From Pandoraea anhela (GTDB lineage: Bacteria; Pseudomonadota; Gammaproteobacteria; Burkholderiales; Burkholderiaceae): DNA of 64,000 bases. Within the stretch, counting starts at the first letter, position 1. Each line of letters starts with the position of its first letter. Both the position numbers and the translations under genes were made by a program. The notes under the pieces are model-generated. The model had not been told where the DNA came from. It ran no database searches and was given only the letters and a program-made list of their open reading frames with translations. Location of the stretch: positions 62,001 through 126,000 of the forward strand of contig NZ_CABPSB010000009.1 of the NCBI RefSeq assembly GCF_902459655.1, written 5' to 3'. Shown here piece by piece: positions 19,137 to 26,985 of the stretch.

Positions 19137-19164
19137 AAAACGGCGCCCGAAGGCGCCGCTTTGC
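19137..19164 (-). terminator. Terminator after the PhoH-like gene
   Basis: On the minus strand GCGGCGCC-TTCG-GGCGCCGTTTT: a 7-bp GC stem with a UUCG loop and a short T-run, 36 bases beyond the PhoH-like gene stop. Confidence 0.75.
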
Positions 19165-19199
19165 CGTGCATCGATCCCCCTCGACGGGGCAGACAGACG

Positions 19200-20945
19200 T
19201 CAGAGAATTTCCGCTGCGTAATCCGCGAGACGTGAGCGTTCGCCGCGCGCGAGCGTGACGTGTCCGCTGTGTCCCCAGCCCTTGAAGCGATCCACCACGT
19301 AGGTGAGGCCCGAGCTGCCTTCGGTGAGGTACGGCGTGTCGATCTGGGCGATGTTGCCAAGACAGATCAGCTTGGTGCCGGGACCGGCGCGCGTGACGAG
19401 CGTCTTCATCTGCTTCGGCGTCAGGTTCTGCGCCTCGTCGATGATGACGAACTTATTCACGAACGTACGGCCGCGCATGAAGTTCATGCTCTTGACCTTG
19501 AGTCGCGAGCGAATCAGTTCCTGCGTGGCTGCACGCCCCCACTCGCCGGCAGAGTCGTCGGTTTTTTGCAGCACTTCGAGGTTGTCGTCGAATGCGCCCA
19601 TCCACGGTTGCATCTTCTCTTCCTCGGTCCCCGGCAGGAAGCCGATATCTTCACCGACGGGCACGGTCGCGCGCGTGATGATGATCTCGTTGTAGCGCTT
19701 CTCGTCGAGCGTTTGCGCCAGACCGGCGGCGAGCGCCAGCAGGGTCTTGCCGGTGCCGGCCTGACCGAGCAGCGTGATGAAGTCCACTTCGGGGTTCATC
19801 AGCAGGTTCAGCGCGAAGTTCTGCTCGCGGTTGCGTGCCGTAATGCCCCACACGTTGTTCTTGTGATGGCCGTAGTCACGCAGCGTTTGCAGCAGCGCCG
19901 TCTTGCCGTTGATTTCCCGAACCTGCGCGTAGAACGGCGCCTCACCGTTGTTCGTCTCCAGATAGACGAACTGATTGATGAGGAAGCTCGCGCACAGCGG
20001 CCCGGTGATGCGGTAGAAGGTGGTGCCGGTGCGGTTGTCCTGCCAGCTCTCCATGCCCTTGCCGTGCTTCGTCCAGAAGTCCGGCGGCAGGGTCATGACA
20101 CCCGAGTAGAGCAGATCGCTGTCCTCGAGCACCTTGTCGTTGAAGTAGTCTTCCGCAGGCAGGCCGAGCGCATGCGCCTTGACGCGCATGTTGATGTCCT
20201 TGGACACCAGCACGACCTGACGATCGCGGAATTTGTCCTGCAACGCACGCACGACGCCCAGAATCTGGTTGTCGGCCTTGCCCTGCGGCAGACCTTCGAG
20301 CGGCGGGACATCGGGCAGATCGGTCTGGAAATACAGACGCCCGGTGGCATCCTTGTTGCCGAGTCGTGACAGCGGAATGCCCTCGGCCATCGACTTGGTG
20401 CCGCTTTCCGCCACCAGCCCGTCGAGCGTGCGGCTCACCTGACGCGCATTGCGCGCCACTTCCGACATGCCCTTCTTGTGATTGTCGAGCTCTTCCAACG
20501 TCATCATGGGCAGATAGACGTCGTGCTCTTCGAAACGGAACAGGCTGCTCGGGTCGTGCATGAGCACGTTCGTGTCGAGTACGAAGAGCTTGGCCGGCTC
20601 CTGATCCTTGCCGCGTGTGCGTTTCGAACCCGATCCGGTCGACGTCGACTTCACGGCCTTGAGCGACGCGCCTGCGCCGGTCGAGTCGGCCTGAGGCGGC
20701 GACTGGGGCGAGCGTGCGGCGGGCGATGGCTGTGCCGCAGTCTGCGTCGCCGGAGCGGTTTTGGGGACGACCTTCAATTCGGTCGCGCTGGCAGCACCGG
20801 CTGCACCGGACGTCTCGCCCAGTGCATGTTGTTCAGACGAGGGAATCGGTTTCTTGGCCTCCGTGCGCGAAGGTTTGAGGCGAGTGGGGAATTGTTCCGG
20901 GGCAAGCAGCGAGCCCGGTTTGGTCGGCGCCGATGGCAATGGCAT
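19200..20945 (-). CDS. PIN-PhoH fusion ATPase (PhoH2-like)
   Basis: A 581-residue protein in three parts. Residues 1 to ~118 are a Pro/Ala/Ser-rich, probably disordered arm. A PIN ribonuclease-like domain begins at KLFVLDTNVLMHDP, with the acidic residues kept. The C-terminal PhoH ATPase has Walker A GQAGTGKTLLALAAG and Walker B FVIIDEAQNLTP. PIN-PhoH proteins such as PhoH2 act as RNA helicase-ribonucleases in mycobacteria; the role here is inferred. The ATG at 20945 is preferred over a TTG at 20960. Confidence 0.88.
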   Translation of the reverse strand: MPLPSAPTKPGSLLAPEQFPTRLKPSRTEAKKPIPSSEQHALGETSGAAGAASATELKVVPKTAPATQTAAQPSPAARSPQSPPQADSTGAGASLKAVKSTSTGSGSKRTRGKDQEPAKLFVLDTNVLMHDPSSLFRFEEHDVYLPMMTLEELDNHKKGMSEVARNARQVSRTLDGLVAESGTKSMAEGIPLSRLGNKDATGRLYFQTDLPDVPPLEGLPQGKADNQILGVVRALQDKFRDRQVVLVSKDINMRVKAHALGLPAEDYFNDKVLEDSDLLYSGVMTLPPDFWTKHGKGMESWQDNRTGTTFYRITGPLCASFLINQFVYLETNNGEAPFYAQVREINGKTALLQTLRDYGHHKNNVWGITARNREQNFALNLLMNPEVDFITLLGQAGTGKTLLALAAGLAQTLDEKRYNEIIITRATVPVGEDIGFLPGTEEEKMQPWMGAFDDNLEVLQKTDDSAGEWGRAATQELIRSRLKVKSMNFMRGRTFVNKFVIIDEAQNLTPKQMKTLVTRAGPGTKLICLGNIAQIDTPYLTEGSSGLTYVVDRFKGWGHSGHVTLARGERSRLADYAAEIL

Positions 20946-21014
20946 AGATTTCCCGTTCAAGAAAACACAACACTACTCGGCCGGGACAAACGGCAATACA
21001 TCACGTCCCGGCAA

Positions 21015-21054
21015 CAAAAAAGCCGCCTGCCCGGACGCACCGGAGAGGCGGCTT
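21015..21054 (-). terminator. Terminator downstream of bcp
   Basis: On the minus strand AAGCCGCC and GGCGGCTT pair around a 19-base loop, followed by TTTTT. It separates bcp from the PhoH-like gene. Confidence 0.75.
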
Positions 21055-21254
21055 GGCTGAAGGCGCCGCCGTGGCGACGCCTGCAATAGTCTCGTTCAAT
21101 GCGCTTGATCATTACGGCCGACTATAACGTCTCTTGCCGTGCTTGTATAGCGTCGGATGCCCTCACCGACAGTCTCAGCGGCCCCTGCGCAACACCGGAC
21201 CGGATAGCGCTCGCGGCCGCCCGCCGAAGCGGGGGGGGGGCGCGATGCCCCGGA

Positions 21255-21716
21255 TCAGAGCCCCTGCACCGCAGCCAGCACTTCCGAGACGTGCTCGGGC
21301 ACCCGCACCCCGCGCCATTCCTTGCGCAGGACACCCTTGGCGTCGATCAGGAATGTACTGCGCTCGATCCCGAGATGTTCCTTGCCATACAGCTTTTTCA
21401 GCTTGATGACACCGAACAGCTTGCACACCGCTTCGTCGCCATCCGAAATCAGCGGGAAGGGAAGCGCCAGCTTGTTCTTGAAATTCTCATGCGAGCGCAG
21501 GCTGTCGCGCGACACGCCGACGATCTGCGCACCGGCCGCCTGAAACTGGTCGTAGCTGTCGCGGAAGTTCATGCCTTCCGTGGTGCAGCCCGGCGTGTTG
21601 TCCTTCGGGTAAAAGTAGATCACCACCTTCTGGCCGCGATGCGCCTTGAGCGAAAAATCGCCGCCGGTGGCCGGTGCGGTGAAATCGGGCACGGGGGTGT
21701 CGATGGCTACCGTCAC
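21255..21716 (-). CDS. bcp: Bcp-type thioredoxin-dependent peroxiredoxin
   Basis: Reduces hydrogen peroxide and organic peroxides. The 153-residue protein has the peroxidatic Cys44 in YPKDNTPGCTTEG. The resolving Cys found five residues later in E. coli Bcp is Met49 here, so it probably works as a 1-Cys enzyme or uses the Cys in EAVCKLFG. The start is GTG at 21716, decided by AAGGAG 6 bases before it. A run of ten G (21231-21240) lies just past the stop. It is 101 bases downstream of arnD on the same strand and may be read with it. Confidence 0.92.
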   Translation of the reverse strand: MTVAIDTPVPDFTAPATGGDFSLKAHRGQKVVIYFYPKDNTPGCTTEGMNFRDSYDQFQAAGAQIVGVSRDSLRSHENFKNKLALPFPLISDGDEAVCKLFGVIKLKKLYGKEHLGIERSTFLIDAKGVLRKEWRGVRVPEHVSEVLAAVQGL

Positions 21717-21817
21717 TATGGTCTCCTTGGGTGGCCTTGCCAGGCCGGTTCGGGAAAAGATTGTCGAATACGTGTACTGCGGAATCGAATCGGGTGGGCC
21801 GGCCGGATGCGCCGAGG

Positions 21818-22723
21818 TCAGGCCGCAGCCTGTCCTTCGAGAATCAAGTCGCCGGAGCGGCCGGGAATCTCGCCCCACACGACCGGATGCGCGGGCAGTG
21901 CGGCCAGATCCAGCGTTTCATAATACTGGCCCATCGTGATCAGTTCATGGCCCTGACGACGCCATCCGGCCAGCAACTGGCGGAATAGCGGCGCGAGCTT
22001 CTGCCCCTCAAGTTCCGCGTGAAGCGTGAACACGTGATCTTGCGCCGGATCGCGGGTCAGAGCAAGCAGGTGTTCGGCCACGCCGTGAATGTCGCGACCG
22101 TCGATGCCGAGCAATTCGTCGACGGTAGGCAATGTCGTCGGCATCTGCACGTGTTTCAGACGCACGCCGTCCACGATCGGGTAGTGCGGTGCCGTGCCGC
22201 GTCCGTCCGACGAGTACTTCATACCCCAGGCATCGATTTGACGGAACGCATGCGGGTTCATCTGCCAGCCGGCGGCGCCGTGCGTGAGCGGGGGCGCACC
22301 GAAGATCTGGGCGAAGCGGGCATGAGCCTGCGACATCTGGCGTTGCGTCCAGGCGGCGTCGCGCGTGCGTACGTTGTCCTGCCAGTAGGTGTGGTCCCAC
22401 GTGTGGATGCCGGTCTCGTGCCCTGCGCTTTGCACGGTGCGCATGACATCGGCGGCACGTTTGCCGATGTCCGGACCGGGCAGCAGGGTGCCGTACATGA
22501 GCGTCTTGAAGCCGTAGTGCTCCACGACCGATGTGCGCGAAACCTTCTTCAGAAAGCCCGGGCGAAAGACGCGTTTGAGCGCCCATCCGGTGTGGTCCGG
22601 TCCGAGACTGAACAGGAACGTTGCCTGTGCCGCGTGCTCGGCCAGTGCGGCAAGCAGGTTGGGAACGCCTTCGCGCGTACCGCGCAGGGTGTCGACGTCG
22701 ATCTTCAGGACAATCTTGGCCAT
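21818..22723 (-). CDS. arnD: ArnD: formyl-Ara4N-phosphoundecaprenol deformylase
   Basis: Removes the formyl group from undecaprenyl-phosphate-Ara4FN before the sugar is flipped to the periplasm. The 301-residue polysaccharide-deacetylase fold starts MAKIVLKIDVDTLRGTREG; the Asp and the HETGIHTWDHTYW motif hold the metal. The ATG at 22723 is chosen because it begins the conserved domain. A strong terminator lies between arnA and this gene, so it may depend on read-through or its own promoter. Its substrate needs a formyltransferase, of which only a fragment is seen in this locus. Confidence 0.93.
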   Translation of the reverse strand: MAKIVLKIDVDTLRGTREGVPNLLAALAEHAAQATFLFSLGPDHTGWALKRVFRPGFLKKVSRTSVVEHYGFKTLMYGTLLPGPDIGKRAADVMRTVQSAGHETGIHTWDHTYWQDNVRTRDAAWTQRQMSQAHARFAQIFGAPPLTHGAAGWQMNPHAFRQIDAWGMKYSSDGRGTAPHYPIVDGVRLKHVQMPTTLPTVDELLGIDGRDIHGVAEHLLALTRDPAQDHVFTLHAELEGQKLAPLFRQLLAGWRRQGHELITMGQYYETLDLAALPAHPVVWGEIPGRSGDLILEGQAAA

Positions 22724-22863
22724 AGCCGCCCTTGAGGAGTAGTGCATCGAGGATACCGCCCGTATGGCGCGCGATGTCTCGAATGTCGAATCAGATGACC
22801 AACCCCGCTGCCCGACCCCGGAAAGATTCCAAAACGGAGCGGGCGTGGAGTCAAAGTGAAGTC

Positions 22864-22898
22864 AAAAACGCCCGATGCGCCTGGGGCGCATCGGGCGT
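22864..22898 (-). terminator. Strong terminator between arnA and arnD
   Basis: Minus strand: a perfect 13-bp GC-rich stem (CGCCCGATGCGCC/GGCGCATCGGGCG, 3-base loop) followed by TTTTT. It lies 65 bases past the arnA stop and 141 before the arnD start. Confidence 0.88.
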
Positions 22899-22962
22899 GT
22901 CGTGCGAGGTTCGGGCGTAGCCACCGTCGCGAAGCGTGGCATGCCGGAACGGAGCGCTCGCG

Positions 22963-24012
22963 TTATTCGCCTTCGACCAGACGGCGAGCTTCGGCGACGT
23001 GGCCGCGATACGCCTCGAAAATCTTGCGCAGTGCGTCGTCCATCGACGTGGTCGGCTTCCAGTCCAGTTCCTGCATGGTGTTGTCGATCTTCGGCACGCG
23101 GTTCTGCACGTCCTGATAGCCGTTGCCGTAGTATGCGCCCGACGACGTTTCGACCAGTTGCACCTTCTTCGCCGTCTCGGCGTATTCCGGGAACTCGCTT
23201 GCCAGCTTGAGCATCATGTTGGCGAGCTCGCGCACCGAGAAGTTGTTCGTCGGGTTGCCGATGTTGTAAATCTTGCCGCTGGCGACGTTGTTCTTGTTGT
23301 CGATGATGCGGACCAGTGCGTCGATACCGTCGTCGATGTCGGTAAAGGCGCGCTTCTGGTGGCCGCCGTCGACCAGGCTGATGTTCTCGCCGCGAGCAAT
23401 GTGGCCGAGGAACTGCGTGACCACGCGCGACGAACCTTCCTTCGGCGTGTAGATCGAGTCGAGACCGGCGCCGATCCAGTTGAACGGACGGAACAGCGAG
23501 AAGTTCAGGCCCTCCTGCATGCCGTAACCCCAGATCACGCGATCCATGAGCTGCTTCGAGCAGGCGTAGATCCAGCGCGGCTTGTTGATCGGGCCGTAGA
23601 TCAGCGGCGAGTTTTCCGGATCGAATTCACCGTCGGTGCACATGCCGTAGACCTCGGAGGTCGACGGGAACACCAGGTGCTTGCCGTATTTCACGGCCGA
23701 GCGCACGATCGGCAGGTTCGCTTCGAAGTCGAGCTCGAACACGCGCAGCGGGGCCTTCACATAGGTGGCCGGCGTGGCGATGGCGACGAGCGGGAGGATC
23801 ACGTCGCACTTGCGAATGTGGTACTCGACCCATTCCTTGTTGATCGTGATATCGCCTTCGAAGAAGTGCATGCGCTCGTGGTTGACCAGATCGCCAAGGC
23901 GATCGGTGAGCATGTCCATGCCATAAACTTCCCAGTCGGTCGTCTCCAGGATGCGCTTCGACAGATGGTGGCCGATGAACCCGTTGACACCGAGAATCAG
24001 GACTTTTTTCAT
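22963..24012 (-). CDS. arnA: ArnA decarboxylase part: UDP-glucuronate C4-decarboxylase
   Basis: Oxidatively decarboxylates UDP-glucuronate to UDP-4-keto-pentose, the first committed step to L-Ara4N. The 349 residues match only the C-terminal half of E. coli ArnA: NAD loop VLILGVNGFIGHHL, catalytic STSEVYGM, YACSKQLMDR (Tyr-x3-Lys) and VQNRVPKID with the key Arg. In E. coli the N-terminal half is the formyltransferase; here a remnant of such a gene ends 7 bases upstream. There is no good ribosome site before the ATG, which fits former coupling to that gene. Confidence 0.93.
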   Translation of the reverse strand: MKKVLILGVNGFIGHHLSKRILETTDWEVYGMDMLTDRLGDLVNHERMHFFEGDITINKEWVEYHIRKCDVILPLVAIATPATYVKAPLRVFELDFEANLPIVRSAVKYGKHLVFPSTSEVYGMCTDGEFDPENSPLIYGPINKPRWIYACSKQLMDRVIWGYGMQEGLNFSLFRPFNWIGAGLDSIYTPKEGSSRVVTQFLGHIARGENISLVDGGHQKRAFTDIDDGIDALVRIIDNKNNVASGKIYNIGNPTNNFSVRELANMMLKLASEFPEYAETAKKVQLVETSSGAYYGNGYQDVQNRVPKIDNTMQELDWKPTTSMDDALRKIFEAYRGHVAEARRLVEGE

Positions 24013-24019
24013 ATTACGG

Positions 24020-24136
24020 TCAGTGATTGAGCTGGGAAAACTGTTCCGGCGCGACAGGCTTGCCGTCCAGCGTTAGTTCATGAATGACGATGGCATTTGC
24101 GTCGCCGCAAATGCCGAGGAGCGCATTATCCACTAC
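24020..24136 (-). pseudogene. C-terminal remnant of the arn formyltransferase gene
   Basis: The minus strand reads DNALLGICGDANAIVIHELT then LDGKPVAPEQFSQLNH and a stop, 7 bases before arnA. This looks like the end of the OB-fold C-terminal domain of formyltransferases (GxCGDxxA...ELxLDGxPxxxxxF). Going upstream, a TAA at 24137-24139 blocks the frame, and only ~75 bases separate it from the arnC stop, so the remaining ~270 codons are absent. The family match is by eye. If right, the locus cannot make UDP-Ara4FN by itself. A perfect 10-bp stem (24092-24115) lies inside it. Confidence 0.6.
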
Positions 24137-24154
24137 TTACCGGCCGCAGGGCAA
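24125..24154 (-). promoter_or_regulatory. Possible promoter inside the arn locus, upstream of arnA
   Basis: Minus strand TTGCCC (24154-24149), an 18-base spacer and GATAAT (24130-24125). It could restore arnA transcription after the hairpin downstream of arnC. Similarity to the sigma-70 consensus is moderate. Confidence 0.4.
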
Positions 24155-24162
24155 ACCGGCCG

Positions 24163-24187
24163 GGGCGGGCGTGTCGCACGCCCGCCC
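24163..24187. other. Perfect 11-bp hairpin after arnC
   Basis: GGGCGGGCGTG-TCG-CACGCCCGCCC. It is very stable in either strand but has no T-run. It lies 28 bases beyond the arnC stop, between arnC and the formyltransferase remnant. Confidence 0.7.
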
Positions 24188-24214
24188 ACGACCTTCCGGC
24201 GGCCCTGCCGTGCC

Positions 24215-25261
24215 TCACGAGGTGGGCGACCCGAGTTCGGTGGCGCCGGTGCTCCGCGTGGCGCTATGCCCGCCGCCTGCCGCCCTATCGCCCTCGCCAC
24301 CCTGGCCGTCGCTGGCGTGACCGGCGGACTGGGCTTCGAGCACGGCTTGCACGAGATATCGCGGACGCTGGCGAACCTGCTGATAGATGCGGCCGATGTA
24401 CTCGCCGAGCAGGCCCATACCGAACAGGATCACGCCGAGCAGGCAGAACGTCACGGCGAACAGGGTGAATACGCCCTGAACTTCCGAGCCGAACAGAAAG
24501 CGTCGTGCAATCAGGACGATGAACAGCACGCCCGAAGCGGCCGACAGCGTAATGCCGATGCCGGAGAGCCATTGGAGCGGCACGACCGAAAAGCCGGTGA
24601 CGAGGTCGAAATTCAGACGAATCAGCGAGTAAAGCGAGTATTTCGACTCGCCCGCGAAGCGTTCTTCGTGCGCGACGTCCACTTCCGTCGGATTTTGCGC
24701 GAACGTGTACGCCAACGCCGGGATGAACGTGTTGATTTCGCGGCACTGGTTGACCGTATCGACGATGTGACGGCTGTAGCCGCGCAGCATGCAGCCCTGA
24801 TCGGTCATGCGGATGCGCGTAATGCGTTCGCGCAGCCGGTTCATGGCGCGCGAGGCGTTACGGCGGAACCACGTGTCCTGACGGTTCATACGCACGGTGC
24901 CCACGTAATCGTGACCGGCGGCCAGTTGCGCCACGAGTTTGCCGATTTCTTCCGGCGGATTCTGAAGGTCGGCGTCGAGCGTGATGACCCATTCGCCGCG
25001 CGTATGCTCGAAGCCCGCGAGGATAGCCATATGCTGGCCGTAGTTACCGTTGAACAGCACGACGCGCGTCACGTCGGGGCGCACGCGATATTGCTCGGCC
25101 AGCATGGCGGCCGAACGGTCCCGGCTGCCATCGTTGACGAACACGACTTCATAGGTCACGCCCAGCTTGTCGAGCGCCGGGTATAGCCGGTCGAAGAGGG
25201 CGTTGAGGCCAGCCTCTTCGTTGTAAACCGGGATGACGATAGAGAGTTGTGGTCGATTCAT
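24215..25261 (-). CDS. arnC: ArnC: undecaprenyl-phosphate Ara4FN transferase
   Basis: Moves formyl-Ara4N from UDP to undecaprenyl phosphate at the inner membrane. The 348-residue GT2 enzyme starts MNRPQLSIVIPVYNEEAGLN, with the DADLQNPPEEI metal site near residue 95 and two hydrophobic segments near residues 230-300. The C-terminal ~40 residues are a Gly/Ser/Thr-rich tail. Its ATG overlaps the arnB stop (ATGA), so the two are translated together. Confidence 0.94.
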   Translation of the reverse strand: MNRPQLSIVIPVYNEEAGLNALFDRLYPALDKLGVTYEVVFVNDGSRDRSAAMLAEQYRVRPDVTRVVLFNGNYGQHMAILAGFEHTRGEWVITLDADLQNPPEEIGKLVAQLAAGHDYVGTVRMNRQDTWFRRNASRAMNRLRERITRIRMTDQGCMLRGYSRHIVDTVNQCREINTFIPALAYTFAQNPTEVDVAHEERFAGESKYSLYSLIRLNFDLVTGFSVVPLQWLSGIGITLSAASGVLFIVLIARRFLFGSEVQGVFTLFAVTFCLLGVILFGMGLLGEYIGRIYQQVRQRPRYLVQAVLEAQSAGHASDGQGGEGDRAAGGGHSATRSTGATELGSPTS

Positions 25262-26424
25262 TTTTGGTGATCAGCGCAAATAGCATTCACGGCTTCGCAG
25301 ACGCGCGCAACGTCGGCATCCGTCATGGCGGGGAACAGCGGCAGCGTCAGGATCGCGCGGCCCAGGCGTTCCGTATGCGGGAACTGGCCTTCCTTGAAGC
25401 CCAACGCCCGGTACATTGTAAACAGGTGGATGGCCGGGTAGTGGACGCCGCTGCCGATGCCGCGCGCTTTCAGTTGCTCCATGAAGCCCGCACGGTCGAT
25501 GGTCAGGCGCTCCAGCGGCAGTTCGATCTGGAACATGTGCCAGTTCGAATTGGTGAAATCGGCGTGCGGCAGGCCGACGCCCAGCTTCACGGCGACACCC
25601 CCGGCGAGCGTGTCGAAATACCGACGCGCCAGTTCCGTGCGACGGGCGTTGAACGCCGCCAGATGCGGCAACTGCCCGAGGCCCACGCGCGCGGCCACGT
25701 CGGTGAGGTTGTATTTGCCGCCCAGCACGTCTACGTCCATGCCGTCGAGCCCGAAACGGGTTACGCCTTGCAGGCGGTACTTCTCCGCCAGCCGCGCTTC
25801 GTCGTCGGTATTGAACACCAGCGCGCCGCCCTCGATGGAGGTCAGATTCTTGTTGGGGTGGAAGCTGAACGACACGAGGTCGCCGAACGAGCCGATACGC
25901 TTGCCGTTCCAGCCCGATCCCATGGCCTGTGCGGCGTCTTCGACCACGCGCAGGCCATGACGGCGCGCAATGTCGTAGAGCCGGTCCATGTCCACCGGCA
26001 GGCCGGCGAGATAAACGGGGATGATGGCCTTCGTTTTGGGCGTGATCGCCTTTTCCAGCAACGCGAGGTCGATGTTGCGCGTGGCAGGATCGACGTCGAC
26101 GAATACCGGCGTCGCACCCACTTCCAGAATGACGTTGGACGTCGCGACCCACGATAGCGGCGTGGTAATGACTTCGTCGCCGGCTTGCACGCCCGCGATG
26201 CGCAGACCGATTTCGAGGGTTGCCGTGCCCGAATTGAAGACGCGCACCGGTCGTCCGCCGAAATATTCGGACAGCGCCTTCTCGAAGGCCTGGACTTGCG
26301 GGCCCGACGTGATCCAGCCCGAGCGCAGCACTTCGGACACGCCGTCGATGGTTGCATCGTCGAGGGTAGGGCGCGTGAACGGCAGGAACGGTTGATTCGG
26401 TTGGGAGGTTGCCGAGTCGCTCAT
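25258..26424 (-). CDS. arnB: ArnB: UDP-4-amino-4-deoxy-L-arabinose aminotransferase
   Basis: A PLP enzyme that transfers an amino group from glutamate to UDP-4-ketopentose. It has 388 residues. The PLP-binding Lys is in SFHPNKNLTSIEGGAL near residue 195, and the DAAQAMGS stretch stacks on the cofactor. It is a DegT/DnrJ/EryC1-family protein. It lies between the SMR gene (132 bases upstream) and arnC (4-bp overlap). Confidence 0.95.
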   Translation of the reverse strand: MSDSATSQPNQPFLPFTRPTLDDATIDGVSEVLRSGWITSGPQVQAFEKALSEYFGGRPVRVFNSGTATLEIGLRIAGVQAGDEVITTPLSWVATSNVILEVGATPVFVDVDPATRNIDLALLEKAITPKTKAIIPVYLAGLPVDMDRLYDIARRHGLRVVEDAAQAMGSGWNGKRIGSFGDLVSFSFHPNKNLTSIEGGALVFNTDDEARLAEKYRLQGVTRFGLDGMDVDVLGGKYNLTDVAARVGLGQLPHLAAFNARRTELARRYFDTLAGGVAVKLGVGLPHADFTNSNWHMFQIELPLERLTIDRAGFMEQLKARGIGSGVHYPAIHLFTMYRALGFKEGQFPHTERLGRAILTLPLFPAMTDADVARVCEAVNAICADHQK

Positions 26425-26556
26425 GATGTATGACTAAGCCTCAAAGTAGCTCGAATATGCATGGGAACTGCATTGGAATTGCATGGGAAGCGCCGGCCCC
26501 CGGAACCGCGGGGATCGGAGGGCGGCGCTTGCTGCGATGTCGCCTGGCGCGTGGAT

Positions 26557-26928
26557 TCAGCTGCGCGCCAGGATATAAACCCCAACAAGAATGATGCCGA
26601 TGGCCACGATCCGCTGCACCGAGAGCGTCTCGCCGAACAGATACCAGGCGGCGAACGCATTCACGACATACCCCAGCGACAGCATTGGATAGGCGATCGA
26701 GACTTCGACCCGCGAAAGCGCCAGAATCCAGACGACCACGCTGATGGCATAGCAGACCAGCCCGCCCATGATCGGCAATTGCGTGGCAAGTTTGATGCCG
26801 ATCGGCACGATGTTGGCGCGCGTGAATTCGAGTGCGCCGATGGTGTTGGCGCCCGCCTTGAGCAACAACTGGGCGCACGCGTTGAGCAGCACGCCCGTGA
26901 GAATAAGTGAAAACGTCGCGAGATTCAT
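26557..26928 (-). CDS. SMR/EamA-type small membrane protein, likely Ara4N-lipid flippase subunit
   Basis: A 123-residue protein with four hydrophobic segments, starting MNLATFSLILTGVLLNACAQ. The first-helix pattern and size match ArnE/ArnF and EmrE-like proteins. In the arn pathway the ArnE-ArnF pair flips Ara4N-phosphoundecaprenol to the periplasm. Only one such gene is present here, so it may act as a homodimer. It lies between arnT (57 bases upstream) and arnB. The ATG at 26928 is preferred over a start 11 codons upstream. Confidence 0.85.
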   Translation of the reverse strand: MNLATFSLILTGVLLNACAQLLLKAGANTIGALEFTRANIVPIGIKLATQLPIMGGLVCYAISVVVWILALSRVEVSIAYPMLSLGYVVNAFAAWYLFGETLSVQRIVAIGIILVGVYILARS

Positions 26929-26985
26929 GGAACGTTTGTGAATAATTATGGATACCGCCAATCGACCGTTACCGGTCTGAGCGCG

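Noticed and set aside
24163-24187. Intrinsic terminator for arnC
   Set aside because: The stem is strong but there is no T-run on the minus strand after it, so I list it only as a hairpin.
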